Below, in pieces: positions 21,364 through 30,400 of a DNA stretch of 64,000 nucleotides. The stretch spans positions 992,001-1,056,000 of the forward strand of contig OZ037911.1 in NCBI GenBank assembly GCA_964035575.1, in the 5' to 3' direction. The DNA comes from Rhynchopus sp. YZ270_cl-10 (Eukaryota; Euglenozoa; Diplonemea; Diplonemida; Diplonemidae). The number at the start of each line of letters is the position of its first letter. Position 1 is the first letter of the stretch. The notes below the pieces were generated by a model, which had not been told where the DNA came from, did no database searches, and saw only the letters and a program-made list of their open reading frames with translations. Position numbers and translations under genes: made by a program.

Positions 21364-21477
21364 TAATACCCAAAAAGTTTACGATAATACCCAAAAACTT
21401 TACGATAATACCCAAAAAGTTTACGATAATACCCAGTGGGTATTATCGTAAATGGGTATTAGTAACGTGGGTGTTAT
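21364..21477 (-). repeat. Right terminal inverted repeat
   Basis: 114 bp, exact inverted match to 19794-19907. Confidence 0.85.
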
Positions 21478-21959
21478 GATAATTACCCCTGTTTTTGTTT
21501 CTGTCTTGAGTACTATTTCCTAAGGGTAACCGCGCTTTTTCCCCTCGTATAAGAGGGTTATTGGCTGCGTTGGTGACATTGTTTTTTGACATTTTGACAT
21601 ACGCGTAAATTGTCTGTGTGTTACGAAGGTTTTATTTGATTTTGATTTTGATGTTATGTACAAAAAAAGGGTACATTCAATCTTTTAATTTGCCCCCCTC
21701 CGATTTTTTTTTTTTTTTTGGTTTCAAATAAGGTGACAGCAGCGGAGCATATGGCTTGCCAAATAATCCCCCCCCCCCCATTTTCCTCCCCCTTTTATCA
21801 TGACTTTTGGCTGTACCCAAACAACCCAAAAGAATACATTTTTTTTTTCTCTTTTTTCTTTTAGTTTGAATTGGGATGATATTCAGATGTACATATTTTT
21901 AGGATGACTATGTACGAGAGGCCTTGGGTTCATCTTTGTAAACTTTTTTCTACCAATCC

Positions 21960-21997
21960 CTCTCGTGACAGTGTACCACGGTACACTGTCACGAGAG
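21960..21997. repeat. Perfect palindrome, 18-bp arms with 2-nt centre
   Basis: CTCTCGTGACAGTGTACC, AC, then the exact complement. The right arm begins a dispersed motif (CACTGTCACGAG followed by TTGTATTTxAAGTCAACTT) also present at about 17467 and, more diverged, at about 23504. The palindrome may be two copies of that motif fused head to head. Confidence 0.75.
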
Positions 21998-22026
21998 CTG
22001 TTGTATTTTAAGTCAACTTTTCGTAA

Positions 22027-22082
22027 GGTGACAATAATAAATGCACGAGAGGCTTAGGTTCATCTTTTTAAGCTTTTCTTTA
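22027..22082 (+). repeat. Dispersed hairpin motif, copy
   Basis: GGTGACAATAATAAATGCAC, then GAGAGGCTTAGGTTCATCTT and AAGCTTTTC. The left stem arm is replaced; the right half is intact. Confidence 0.55.
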
Positions 22083-22194
22083 TTTTTTTTTTGTAGGGCG
22101 AACCAAGCACACACAACTCTGTGTACATAACCTAACAAGGTGAATTCTGGGGATACAACAACAAAAAATTAAAATATAATAAACGTCATCGCAA

Positions 22195-22659
22195 TACATT
22201 GGGCTTGCTTCTTTTTTGGGGTTCAAAAAACCCGGGTGTGCCCTCCACGTCCTGGGCTGGACGTTAAATTGCATCCGGGGGCCCTTTTGTGGCACTCCTC
22301 CTGAAACTCTATGAAGGTCTGACCTGAGGGTAAAAGGTGCTGGGTATGCTACCCTGGGTGCTGAAGGCAGGCACACAACATGTGTGGAGGGACCTGCAGA
22401 GCCCTAGCCAGTGAAGCCAAGGAGGCCCCCCTAGGAAACTAGGGAACGGATTGGAAGAGACCTCGCCGGTAGCCGGGAACCCTCCCTGGGCTAGTACAAT
22501 GATGAAACTTCAATCTAAAGTCCACACCCATGTGGCGGCCGCTTTGGCATGCGTCTGTAAGGACAGCCTTGACTGATACTTTCTGTATTAGCACACGATT
22601 GCCTCCCTGAAGGCTACGTAGCTACCTGAGTACAAAAAAAAAAAAAAAAAAAAAAAAAA
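22195..22659 (+). mobile_element. Probable poly(A)-tailed retroposon (SINE-like or truncated LINE)
   Basis: A GC-rich block of about 440 bp without a long open frame, ending in an uninterrupted run of 26 A (22634-22659) within AT-rich DNA. A fixed 3' A tail fits a retroposon. The block at 22517-22568 (GTCCACACCCA...TGTAAGGACAGCC) recurs at 5388-5438 inside the array insertion. The left end and target-site duplication are not clear, so the family is unassigned. Confidence 0.4.
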
Positions 22660-22663
22660 CACT

Positions 22664-22730
22664 GAAAGTGGAGATTGTACAATTGTGGCAAACACAACCA
22701 AGGCAACTACACTAATTCAATAATTTATCA
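22664..22730 (+). repeat. Gene-flank repeat (AGTGGAGATTG...CACAACC..GGCAA)
   Basis: About 67 bp. Shared words AGTGGAGATT, GGCAA, CACAACCAAGGCAA, CTACACTAAT and CAATAATTTAT align with 25397-25470 and 62621-62690 and partly with 35398-35440. All are preceded by A-rich DNA. Confidence 0.65.
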
Positions 22731-23240
22731 AAAAAAAAAAAACAAAATAATTCATAATGGGGTCTCTCTTCCGAGATAGGAAGCATCGGTAAGCCCAAAT
22801 TTTTCTGGCAGAAAAAAAAGGGTACGTTGTGCCCAGGGGGGTAGGGCAGGTGTCTATAAAAAGTGTCAAAACCCGCTTCACTAAAGCATCAACGGTACCC
22901 CGTACCACTGATGCTGAATAATAAAAAAGGCACGAGTCGTCGCAAGACCCGCCTCGAGCCGCCAGGGCTAGTAACAACTTACAATTTATTAAAAGACAGT
23001 CGAAACTACAAAAAAAAGAAAGGAAAAGGAAAATGATACCTCTCCTCCCACCGCTTTTGAGTGGTGTGGAACCCCCCCCGCTACGAAGAACAACAAGAGG
23101 GCGGCAACGTGGTAAGAGGCAGTGCGGGTATAGTACATACGCACTATATCCACCTACGCTTGTAGGAAATTGTTAAAAAAAACGGCACCTCACTTCATTT
23201 TTTCATGTCCCTCCACACTCCCCACCACTTCCTTGCTGTC

Positions 23241-23450
23241 TAGCAAAGAGTAACGAGTCTCGAGCATTTTTTTTAGACGTAAATGGTGTAGCTGAAAGGG
23301 GGTGCTATTTTTGTGCTATTTTCTGCTGTGTTCTGCTATTCTGGGCATCTGGATGTTTTGGTGCGGCTGAAGGGAGGTGCTATTTTGTGCTACTTTCTGC
23401 TATTTTGGGGGTCGTCGGCCACACCAGTAAACCACGAAATGGATTGTAGA
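23241..23450 (+). repeat. Composite of shared short repeats upstream of the coiled-coil gene
   Basis: 23241-23273 repeats the right end of the 5179-5564 insertion (AGCAAAGAGTAACGAGTCT). Then two diverged tandem copies (about 23290 and 23365) of a GCTGAAAGG..GGTGCTATTTT block follow. The second continues into GGGGTCGTCGGCCACACCA, a sequence found again at 58884-58940. Confidence 0.55.
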
Positions 23451-23708
23451 ACTTCATGGTTGGGGGTGTCCCCCCAGTACAAGCCGGGTCATGACCAAAG
23501 GTACACTGTTCGTCACGAGAGGACTTTTTGTATTTTTTTTCAACTCTACCTTTTTCTTCAACTACACACAACACAACCCTTTTACCCAACAGCCCCCCTC
23601 CCCCTCCCCCCTCATTCATGGTACTCCTCCGTCCCCACTCCTCTTCTCCCTAAAAAGCCTTTTTTTTACCCCCCCCACCTCACCTCACCTCACCTACCCC
23701 CCTCGCCA

Positions 23709-25256
23709 ATGGAGGGTGTCAGCCGACGTAGCTCCAACACATCTTTAGGGAGCGGTGCTGTCTCCGTGCCGTCTGCGCCGGATTTTGCTGATGGGGAGAG
23801 GGGTGCGGCGAGGGCGGCATCTGCACGCGCCTCGCGGGAGTTGTGGTGGACAAAGCAACGTCTTCAAGATGACCTACGGCTCGCGCAACTCAAAGAATGG
23901 GCATTAGACTGCGAATACGAAACGCTTCTGCAAACCCGACTGCGCGCCGAAGTTGAAAAAGGCACTTCAGAACTCACCGAAGAGGATCTAGACGATCTCG
24001 AAGACGTCCCTTCCACAGAAGATATCTACGACCGCGGTGTCCGTTCCATTGGACGGAAACAGGTCATTGTGGAATATGCTCTTCTCAAAGAAGTCAAAAC
24101 CGCTAAGGTTCAAGCAGCGACAGACCGTTTACGTTATAGGCTTGAAACATTATGTATTTGGGCTGGGGATTTTTTGCAGCCGATCTTTGAGTGGGTGGAT
24201 CGGGGGCACGGTAAAATTCAGCGACTGCATAATTATAGTTCGAACCGAGAGATGGGGGAGCTGGCGGTGACGATAGAGAGGGAAGGGAGGGAGCGGGAGG
24301 CCTGGTGTGAGGAGATGTGGAAGCGGTTGAACGCGGCGAACGTTGCGTCGCGGGATGCGATGGCGTCGTTGCGGGGGTGCCATAGGAGGGGGAAGGCGGA
24401 TCTGCGGGAGGTCGAGGAGATGAAGCAGGCACTCCTGGCACGCACGAGACAGCATTGGGAGGAGAGATTGGATGCGCTTCAAATCGAGCAGGCGGAAATG
24501 AAAAAGGCAAACCGCGAGCTCATCTTCCACCTCCGCAGAGGAAGCAACTTTAAAAGCAGCGCCACAACCTCCGCCGTGGCAGCGCAAGGTCACGACCCAG
24601 ACAGCACCACCACACGCTCTGCGCACAACCACCACCTCTACCCCCATGCTCCTTTCACCCCAGCATTGAACAGATCTGCTGTATCGTCTTCCGCAGAATC
24701 CGCACTACACCAACGAAAATTTGAGGCCCTAGAACACTCCGAAGAAGCGCTCCAAGCAGAGCAGCAGACCCTCTCCGTTGTCCTCGCGTTGGTCCGGAAG
24801 CGGTCGGGAGAGAGGGATCAGCTGACGCAGCTGAGAGACGCATTGCTTCATGAGGTTGATGTAGCGAGGTTGGCGCTGGCGGATGGATCCCCTGCAGTCA
24901 ATTCGCACAACCTTTCTGCAGTGTATACATGCTTGAGTGCAAGGCGGGCGAGGGCGCATGAGATCGGTGGTGGTGCTTCGCCTGGAGCGAGACGGACAGC
25001 AGCATCGCAGCTGCATTCCTCTCGAGGAAGTGGAGGAGGTGGAGGTGGAGGAGCTGATGCCACCCCATCAAGCAGTCGTCGTACGGCGCCGTCGCCGTCG
25101 CCTGCGTCGGCACCGCGTTATGCCTCGTCCACCACCTCCGCCAGCATGCGGCGTACAGGAAGTGTTGGTGCGGCACGTCGCGGGGTCGTACAGTACCGTA
25201 CCAGCACTCCCCCCACGACAAACCGAAGGCCGCTGAGGGATGTGTCGCCTGAGTGA
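23709..25256 (+). CDS. Unrecognised coiled-coil protein, 515 aa
   Basis: The start at 23709 follows a C-rich leader; the frame is open further upstream but T-rich and not protein-like. Residues about 45-270 and 330-410 are rich in E, K, R, L and A with heptad-like spacing (for example KQRLQDDLRLAQLKEW), predicting long coiled coils. The C-terminal 120 residues are low-complexity Ser/Gly/Ala/Arg. No signal peptide, membrane segment or catalytic motif. A structural or cytoskeletal role is possible but not shown. Codon use in the N-terminal half varies (A/T-ending stretches beside GC-rich ones), which may reflect mosaic composition. A gene-flank repeat lies 140 bp after the stop. Confidence 0.6.
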   Translation: MEGVSRRSSNTSLGSGAVSVPSAPDFADGERGAARAASARASRELWWTKQRLQDDLRLAQLKEWALDCEYETLLQTRLRAEVEKGTSELTEEDLDDLEDVPSTEDIYDRGVRSIGRKQVIVEYALLKEVKTAKVQAATDRLRYRLETLCIWAGDFLQPIFEWVDRGHGKIQRLHNYSSNREMGELAVTIEREGREREAWCEEMWKRLNAANVASRDAMASLRGCHRRGKADLREVEEMKQALLARTRQHWEERLDALQIEQAEMKKANRELIFHLRRGSNFKSSATTSAVAAQGHDPDSTTTRSAHNHHLYPHAPFTPALNRSAVSSSAESALHQRKFEALEHSEEALQAEQQTLSVVLALVRKRSGERDQLTQLRDALLHEVDVARLALADGSPAVNSHNLSAVYTCLSARRARAHEIGGGASPGARRTAASQLHSSRGSGGGGGGGADATPSSSRRTAPSPSPASAPRYASSTTSASMRRTGSVGAARRGVVQYRTSTPPTTNRRPLRDVSPE

Positions 25257-25396
25257 GGGGGGGGGGGGGTGGGAAAAGGAGATGGAGAAGTTTTGGGGGA
25301 AAGTGTTGCAAAATAATGTGATTTTTTTTTGAGGGGATAGAGGTTGTAGAGAATGGGTGATGATGGCAAACAATAAAAGAAATTAGAGTTGTCGAA

Positions 25397-25470
25397 GAGA
25401 AAGTGGAGATTTGCACAAACTGTTGGCAACACAACCGAGGCAAACTGCACTACTCCAACGATTTATAATA
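25397..25470 (+). repeat. Gene-flank repeat, copy
   Basis: AAGTGGAGATTTGCACAAAC, then CACAACCGAGGCAAACTGCAC, similar to 62621-62690. It starts 140 bp after the stop of the coiled-coil gene. Confidence 0.65.
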
Positions 25471-26134
25471 AAGTATCAAAAGGAAGAAAATATGATGCAG
25501 CTACCACAATATGTATTACAAAAAAGGACATTAGAGTGTCGTGGGTGGGGTAGATAAATTTGTGCATTTTTTTTATGGGTTTTTTGGACATAAAGACAAA
25601 TACCACGGTGTTCTGGTAACAAAAAAAAAGGGGGTGACGGTGTGCCGTATTGTGTTATGTTTTTTGATTAGATTTTTTTTTGGGACATATTTAGTTCTGA
25701 CCACACCCTATCACCATCTCCCCAATTGGGGGGTCAGATGGGGGGAGGTATCAGGGGGTATGGTCGGAGCAAATGTAGGTTCCTAGATATTTTATGGTGT
25801 CTTTAATTCCCGTTTTGTTGTTTCTTTTCTTTTCTCTGTATAGACCCGACCACGTTTTTGACTGCCTGTTCTAGATGTGCACGCACAACAGACATATCAT
25901 CATGAATAGCTCCCATATATTAACTCGGTTTTCTTGCGGCACCCCCTGCACAGAAGAAGAGATCGTGGACGGCCATTCCATGAGTATTTCTAAAGCAAAA
26001 AATAAATGTTTTATTTTTCCCCTCGATCCCTTCAAAAAATGAACAACCAAAGTTGGTCAAAACCCCCTCCCCCCCATAGCAACAAAAAAAAACAGGAACA
26101 AAACAGATCGATGCAACCCCCCAATTTCTTTTTT

Positions 26135-26175
26135 GTGAGGCTTAGGTTCATCTTATAAACTTTTCTTTTTTTCTG
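26135..26175 (+). repeat. Dispersed hairpin motif, right half
   Basis: GTGAGGCTTAGGTTCATCTT, ATAAACTTTTC and a T run. The left arm is missing. It lies about 140 bp upstream of the next start codon. Confidence 0.55.
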
Positions 26176-26311
26176 TTCTCCTCCTCCTCCCCCCCCCTCC
26201 CTCTTTTTCCTCCACCACTATCCCCCCCAAAGGAACGCATTACACGCATATTACATGCAGCTTTAACATTTCTTAACAAAACTTCGGCCTTTTTGTCGAA
26301 AGAAAACCACC

Positions 26312-26920
26312 ATGGAGATGGGAATAGAACACGCAGCCAATACTTTATCACGGAGTTTGCAGTCTCAGCAGGACGCTGTTGCGCGTTTGTTGGCTGTGCG
26401 GGAAGGGGCGGCACATAATGGTGCACCCGGCAACCCCACCACCACCACCCACATCCGCAGCTTTGCAAACGAAGCCGTGTCCGAGCTTCTCTCCGCCGTC
26501 GACATGCTGACCGCAGCCCTGCAACAGCAGACAACAGAGAACGGCAGGCTAGTTGCCCAGGTGGCTTCCTTGGAGGCGGAGCTTCGTTTGCAACGGGGTG
26601 CGGCACCTCCACCACCTCCACCTCCACCACCTGCACCCCACACCGACGCAAGAGAAACGCTGATGGGGTTAAGCGGGGTTGAAGTGCATGGGGGTGGGGG
26701 TGGAGGTGGAGGTGTTGTCAGTACAGCCGACTTCACCCCCGGGAGTGCCCCGCTCGGTGGGTGGTCGCCAGCGTTGCAAGGATTTCATGTGAACGATGTT
26801 GACCTGTTGTCGCGTGCGATGCTGGGCGGAACTGTAGTGCCTCCACCTCTGCATGCAAAGCGGAAAGGGAAGAGAGAAGAGGTGGGTGAGCAAACAGGAC
26901 GCCGTGCGTTTCGGTTTTAG
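26312..26920 (+). CDS. Unrecognised small coiled-coil protein, 202 aa
   Basis: An alpha-helical N-terminal half includes a leucine/glutamine-rich segment (residues about 50-95, AVDMLTAALQQQTTENGRLV) that should form a short coiled coil. A Pro run, a Gly run and a basic tail (HAKRKGKREE) follow. No domain recognised. The ATG sits in an ACCACCATGG context after a C/T-rich leader. No introns seen. It could be a small scaffold or nuclear protein; the evidence is limited to composition. Confidence 0.5.
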   Translation: MEMGIEHAANTLSRSLQSQQDAVARLLAVREGAAHNGAPGNPTTTTHIRSFANEAVSELLSAVDMLTAALQQQTTENGRLVAQVASLEAELRLQRGAAPPPPPPPPPAPHTDARETLMGLSGVEVHGGGGGGGGVVSTADFTPGSAPLGGWSPALQGFHVNDVDLLSRAMLGGTVVPPPLHAKRKGKREEVGEQTGRRAFRF

Positions 26921-27408
26921 AGTTGGGGGAAAGGGGAGGGGAAGTGGACGTAGATGTGCTAGACGAGACGAGTTGTTAGAATTGAAAAATGCAAAGAAAA
27001 AATGTGGCTTTTTATCAAAACCTTCATGCCAAGTCCATGTCAAAACCATGAGCAGAAGAGTGTCCGAACTCCTCAAAAGGCGAGGAGGGTCCAAAGGTCA
27101 CACACCGCCTAATGACTTCCTGTGTCTCTAAGAGTTAGCGAGTGTATGTCGGTCAATTGCCTTGGACCGCCTTCTCGTCAGTAGCATTGCGTTGCGCAAC
27201 AAGGGGCAGACAATTCATGGCATAGGAAAAACACACCACTGTTCGAGTTCTCACGATGCCCCTGCAATCGGTCCTTTCACCAAACCCTTTGCACCTCCCC
27301 AAACCCAACCCCACCACCAGAGACCCACCACCACCCCCCTTCCCATGCCCATTTCATAAAAACCCCTCTCCCCCTCCTTTCACCCCCCGCTTCTCTTTTT
27401 CCTTCAAG
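26921..27408. other. Intergenic region before the giant SPRY-like gene
   Basis: No gene seen. The last 150 bases are a C-rich, Cys/Pro-like leader, open in frame but low in complexity, ending CCTTCAAG directly before the ATG. Confidence 0.4.
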
Positions 27409-30400
27409 ATGGAAGGTGGCGCACTGCGTGTTGGCCTGGAGGTACGTGCCCCGAAGAGTGATTTGGGTGTGCAGGCCATGCGGTGCTATGCGAATGAAGA
27501 CGTTCTGAAGGTGCTTGGAAAAGTAGGGGTTATCGCGCACTGTCTTCCAGACAGCGTGGTGGTGGACTATGGCACAACCTCCTTTGCATTTGACTATTCG
27601 GTGTTCCCACGTGAGGTGGAACGCTGCTGCTACGAAGGCTGTACACTCAGCGCAACCCTCGGCACCGCCTTCCTCTGCGGGGCCTGCAGCAACCCCTACC
27701 CATCGTCAGCATCGTGCATGGAATGCCTTGCGCATGCTTACAAAGTATGCGCCTTCTGCCGAGGCATCACCACCCCCATCACCACCGGGGTATACGTCAT
27801 TAAGGGCCCCACCTATTGCCTCACCAATCTCACAACCGAACCATGCAACCCCGGGGCGGTGGCAGAGGTGGTTGCAGGGTCGCCCTCCGTCGCACTGAGA
27901 TGGCTTCGGAATGGGGTAGGGAAAGGGGGTGATCTCGATACAGTGGACTACCCAGAACGGCCGGAGCACTGTCAAGACTTCATCCCGCTGCAACCTGGGA
28001 GGGAGGAGCTCGAGTTGGAGGAGATCCGCACCGTGGGGTTGGGGAAGGTCTACAACCTCCGCCACGTCCTGCCTACCGGAAAGCCGCGTTCTTCCGGGGT
28101 AGGGAATGTTGAGAACGGTACGTCGCAAGAAACCGCTACGGCAGATGCAATGTCGCTTCGTTGTTTAAACTATCACCCTGAGCTGGGTCACCATGTACTG
28201 CAGTGTGTGCCGCACTGTTTTGCGTATGGCGACGAAGGAAAGTCTGCGACCTGCACGGCACACAACACTGCCTCTGTTGTCTGCGGCGAGGTCTTCGACC
28301 TTCGGGATGATTGTTTCGGCCGTGCGCGGAGTGTTCCACAAACAGACCCAGGAACGCAGACGCCACACAGCGAGCACAACACAACCTCCTCGCTGTCCCC
28401 AGCTGCGTCACCTCGACGTGAATCAAAGCGCGCCTCTGTGTGCAAAGAGGAGATGAACGGCACACCACCTTTGTCGATCAACTTTCTCTTCATCGACGCT
28501 GAGAGCGCCGACAGCAGCACCTACACCGACCGCATTGCCGCCTTCGGCATTCTCCAGGACACACCTTTCGGCTACGGTGACAGCATTCTGGGCACGTCTT
28601 ATTCGTCGTATGCGCTGCTCAGCGAGCCTGCTTCAGGAGAGTGCTACTTCATGTCCAACGGAGGCCTCTCCCGTGTAGGAATCCCCAGCCTCGTTTCGGG
28701 TGACGTAGTGTCCATCAAAGTGTCCCTCGAGCCTGCGAAGGAAGGGGTCGAACAACGTCCTGCTCGCGTGCATTTCTATGTGAACGGTGTTCTGGTGGTG
28801 CCCAGAGGGGGGCACAACTCATTTTTCACCCCACCACCACCAGGCTGGGTTGAGGCAACGCTCAAGCCGGATGCGAATGTGGTGACAACGATTGAAGGCT
28901 CCTTCCGCTTTGCGTTCTCCCTGACACAGCCGGGGATGCACACTGTCGTGGACCCCGATCGCTGGACATACGATCTGAACCGCCTCTCTGCGTATACCAA
29001 CGACCTCGAAACATTCTCTGGCGAGAGCCTCTTCTACCTCACCAAACGGAGAGCCGAATACGAACAGATTCTCAGACGATGGGAGGTGGACAGACCTCTG
29101 GTGTACCCACCACGCTGTATACACGACACGAAGGGTACGTTTACACATCGCATCTGGAGCGACACATCTCAGACAGGACGTGCCGCGCTGTCGACACACG
29201 GTGTCTCCGTTTCAGAAGACGGCCGCACCTTCTCTGTCTCCCCCGAGCAGCCACAACCCCACGAAGGCGCGCCGCCACAGTCTTCCCTGCTTCCCACCTA
29301 CACACCCATTCTGGTGGTGGACACACTACACTACCCGGGCTCGCAGGCCACCACTACAACAGTACCAAAACCTCTCGCAAAACGTGCCCCCGTCTCTGAA
29401 ATCACCTGGCACATCGATGAGCTGCCTCCAGGTGCAGAAGGATGCCTCCTCTTTGGTATACTAGAGGAAGTAGAAGGGATGCAGCTGTACCGCCGCCACC
29501 TCGGTGCTGGTACCGAATCGTTGTGTCTTGCATGCACCAACCGGGGCACCGTCATCACCTTTTCTGAGGCCCCTTTTAAGCCCCTTACCTTCCCAAAACT
29601 GCGGAAAGGCGATACCGCGACTGTCAAGCTTCAAGATGGAGAGGTATTCTTTAAGGTAAACGACGTTGTAGTCAGCGAAGACTTCGCGACGCTGCACCCT
29701 TGCCGCTTTGCGATGAGCAGCACCGTGAGGGGGTCTAAGGTTTCCATTGTGCGATCCACTCCGGAATGCGAGACACAGTCACTCCCACGCCGAACAGCGA
29801 CCTGGAAGGACTGCAAAGCTGACATGGGCTATGTTGTGGAAGAACCTCTTACCGCACCTCTGGCCTCCCACCCCTTCTCCTTCGTCGACAGCGACCAACG
29901 CAACACAATCAAAGTCAGCCACAACGGCTCCCGCGCGACCTCCTCCGACACCGGGTCCTCCACCATGCTTACCACCACACTCCTCTCCATTGGTCCCAAC
30001 CTCGGCTGGGCTGCAGACGATTCTGTAGAAATACGCTACTCAGTTATAAGCAAAGGAGGTTACGTCCTCTTTGGGTTGGTCGAAAACGCGGTCCCCCTCT
30101 TTTACCGTGACAAAACGATTGGGGTAGAGGGGTTCGAAGGGTGTGGGGTGTTGGTCAATACGGAGGACCGCAACTTTGTCATTCAAAATGGGGTGTGCGA
30201 GTTGTTGCAGGGGTTTACCTTGGCGGCTGGGGATGTGGTCGGGGTGAAGGTATTGCTTCATTCCGGGGAGCTGTCGTTTTCGTTAAATGGGAATGAGGTG
30301 GTAATGCAGACGCGGTTGGTGGTGGAGGGGGCACAGCGGTTTGCGGTGTCCTTGAACGATGAAGGGTCTGCCGTTGAAATTCTTCCACCAAGAACTACCG

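Larger units (their letters stand above)
19794..21477. mobile_element. 1,684-bp DNA element with perfect 114-bp terminal inverted repeats
   Basis: The first and last 114 bp (19794-19907 and 21364-21477) are exact inverted copies, beginning ATAACACCCACGTTACTAAT. Each arm contains a small palindrome (ATACCCACTGGGTAT) and three direct copies of a 21-bp word built on TTTTTGGGTATTATCGTAA. The interior has no long open frame, so the element is non-autonomous and needs a transposase from elsewhere. Perfect arms argue for recent insertion or strong selection on the ends. No clean target-site duplication could be assigned. Long repeat-bearing arms recall Mutator-like or foldback elements, but the superfamily is not settled. 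Confidence 0.8.
21478..23708. other. Gene-free repeat-rich region
   Basis: No protein gene supported over 2.2 kb. It contains hairpin motifs (about 21903, weak, and 22027), a perfect palindrome (21960-21997), a probable retroposon (22195-22659), a gene-flank repeat (22664-22730) and short blocks shared with 5388-5564 and 58884-58940. Poly-A, C, G and T runs are frequent. Confidence 0.5.
25257..26311. other. Intergenic region with gene-flank repeat and foldback
   Basis: Holds the repeat at 25397-25470, a GT/GA-rich imperfect foldback at about 25697-25772 (CTGACCACACCC against its near-complement) and a partial hairpin motif at 26135. The leader before 26312 is C/T-rich. No gene seen. Confidence 0.5.

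Noticed and set aside
25697-25772. Imperfect GC-skewed foldback
   Set aside because: Arms pair with many mismatches and lie in C/G runs; could be chance, so noted only in the intergenic entry.
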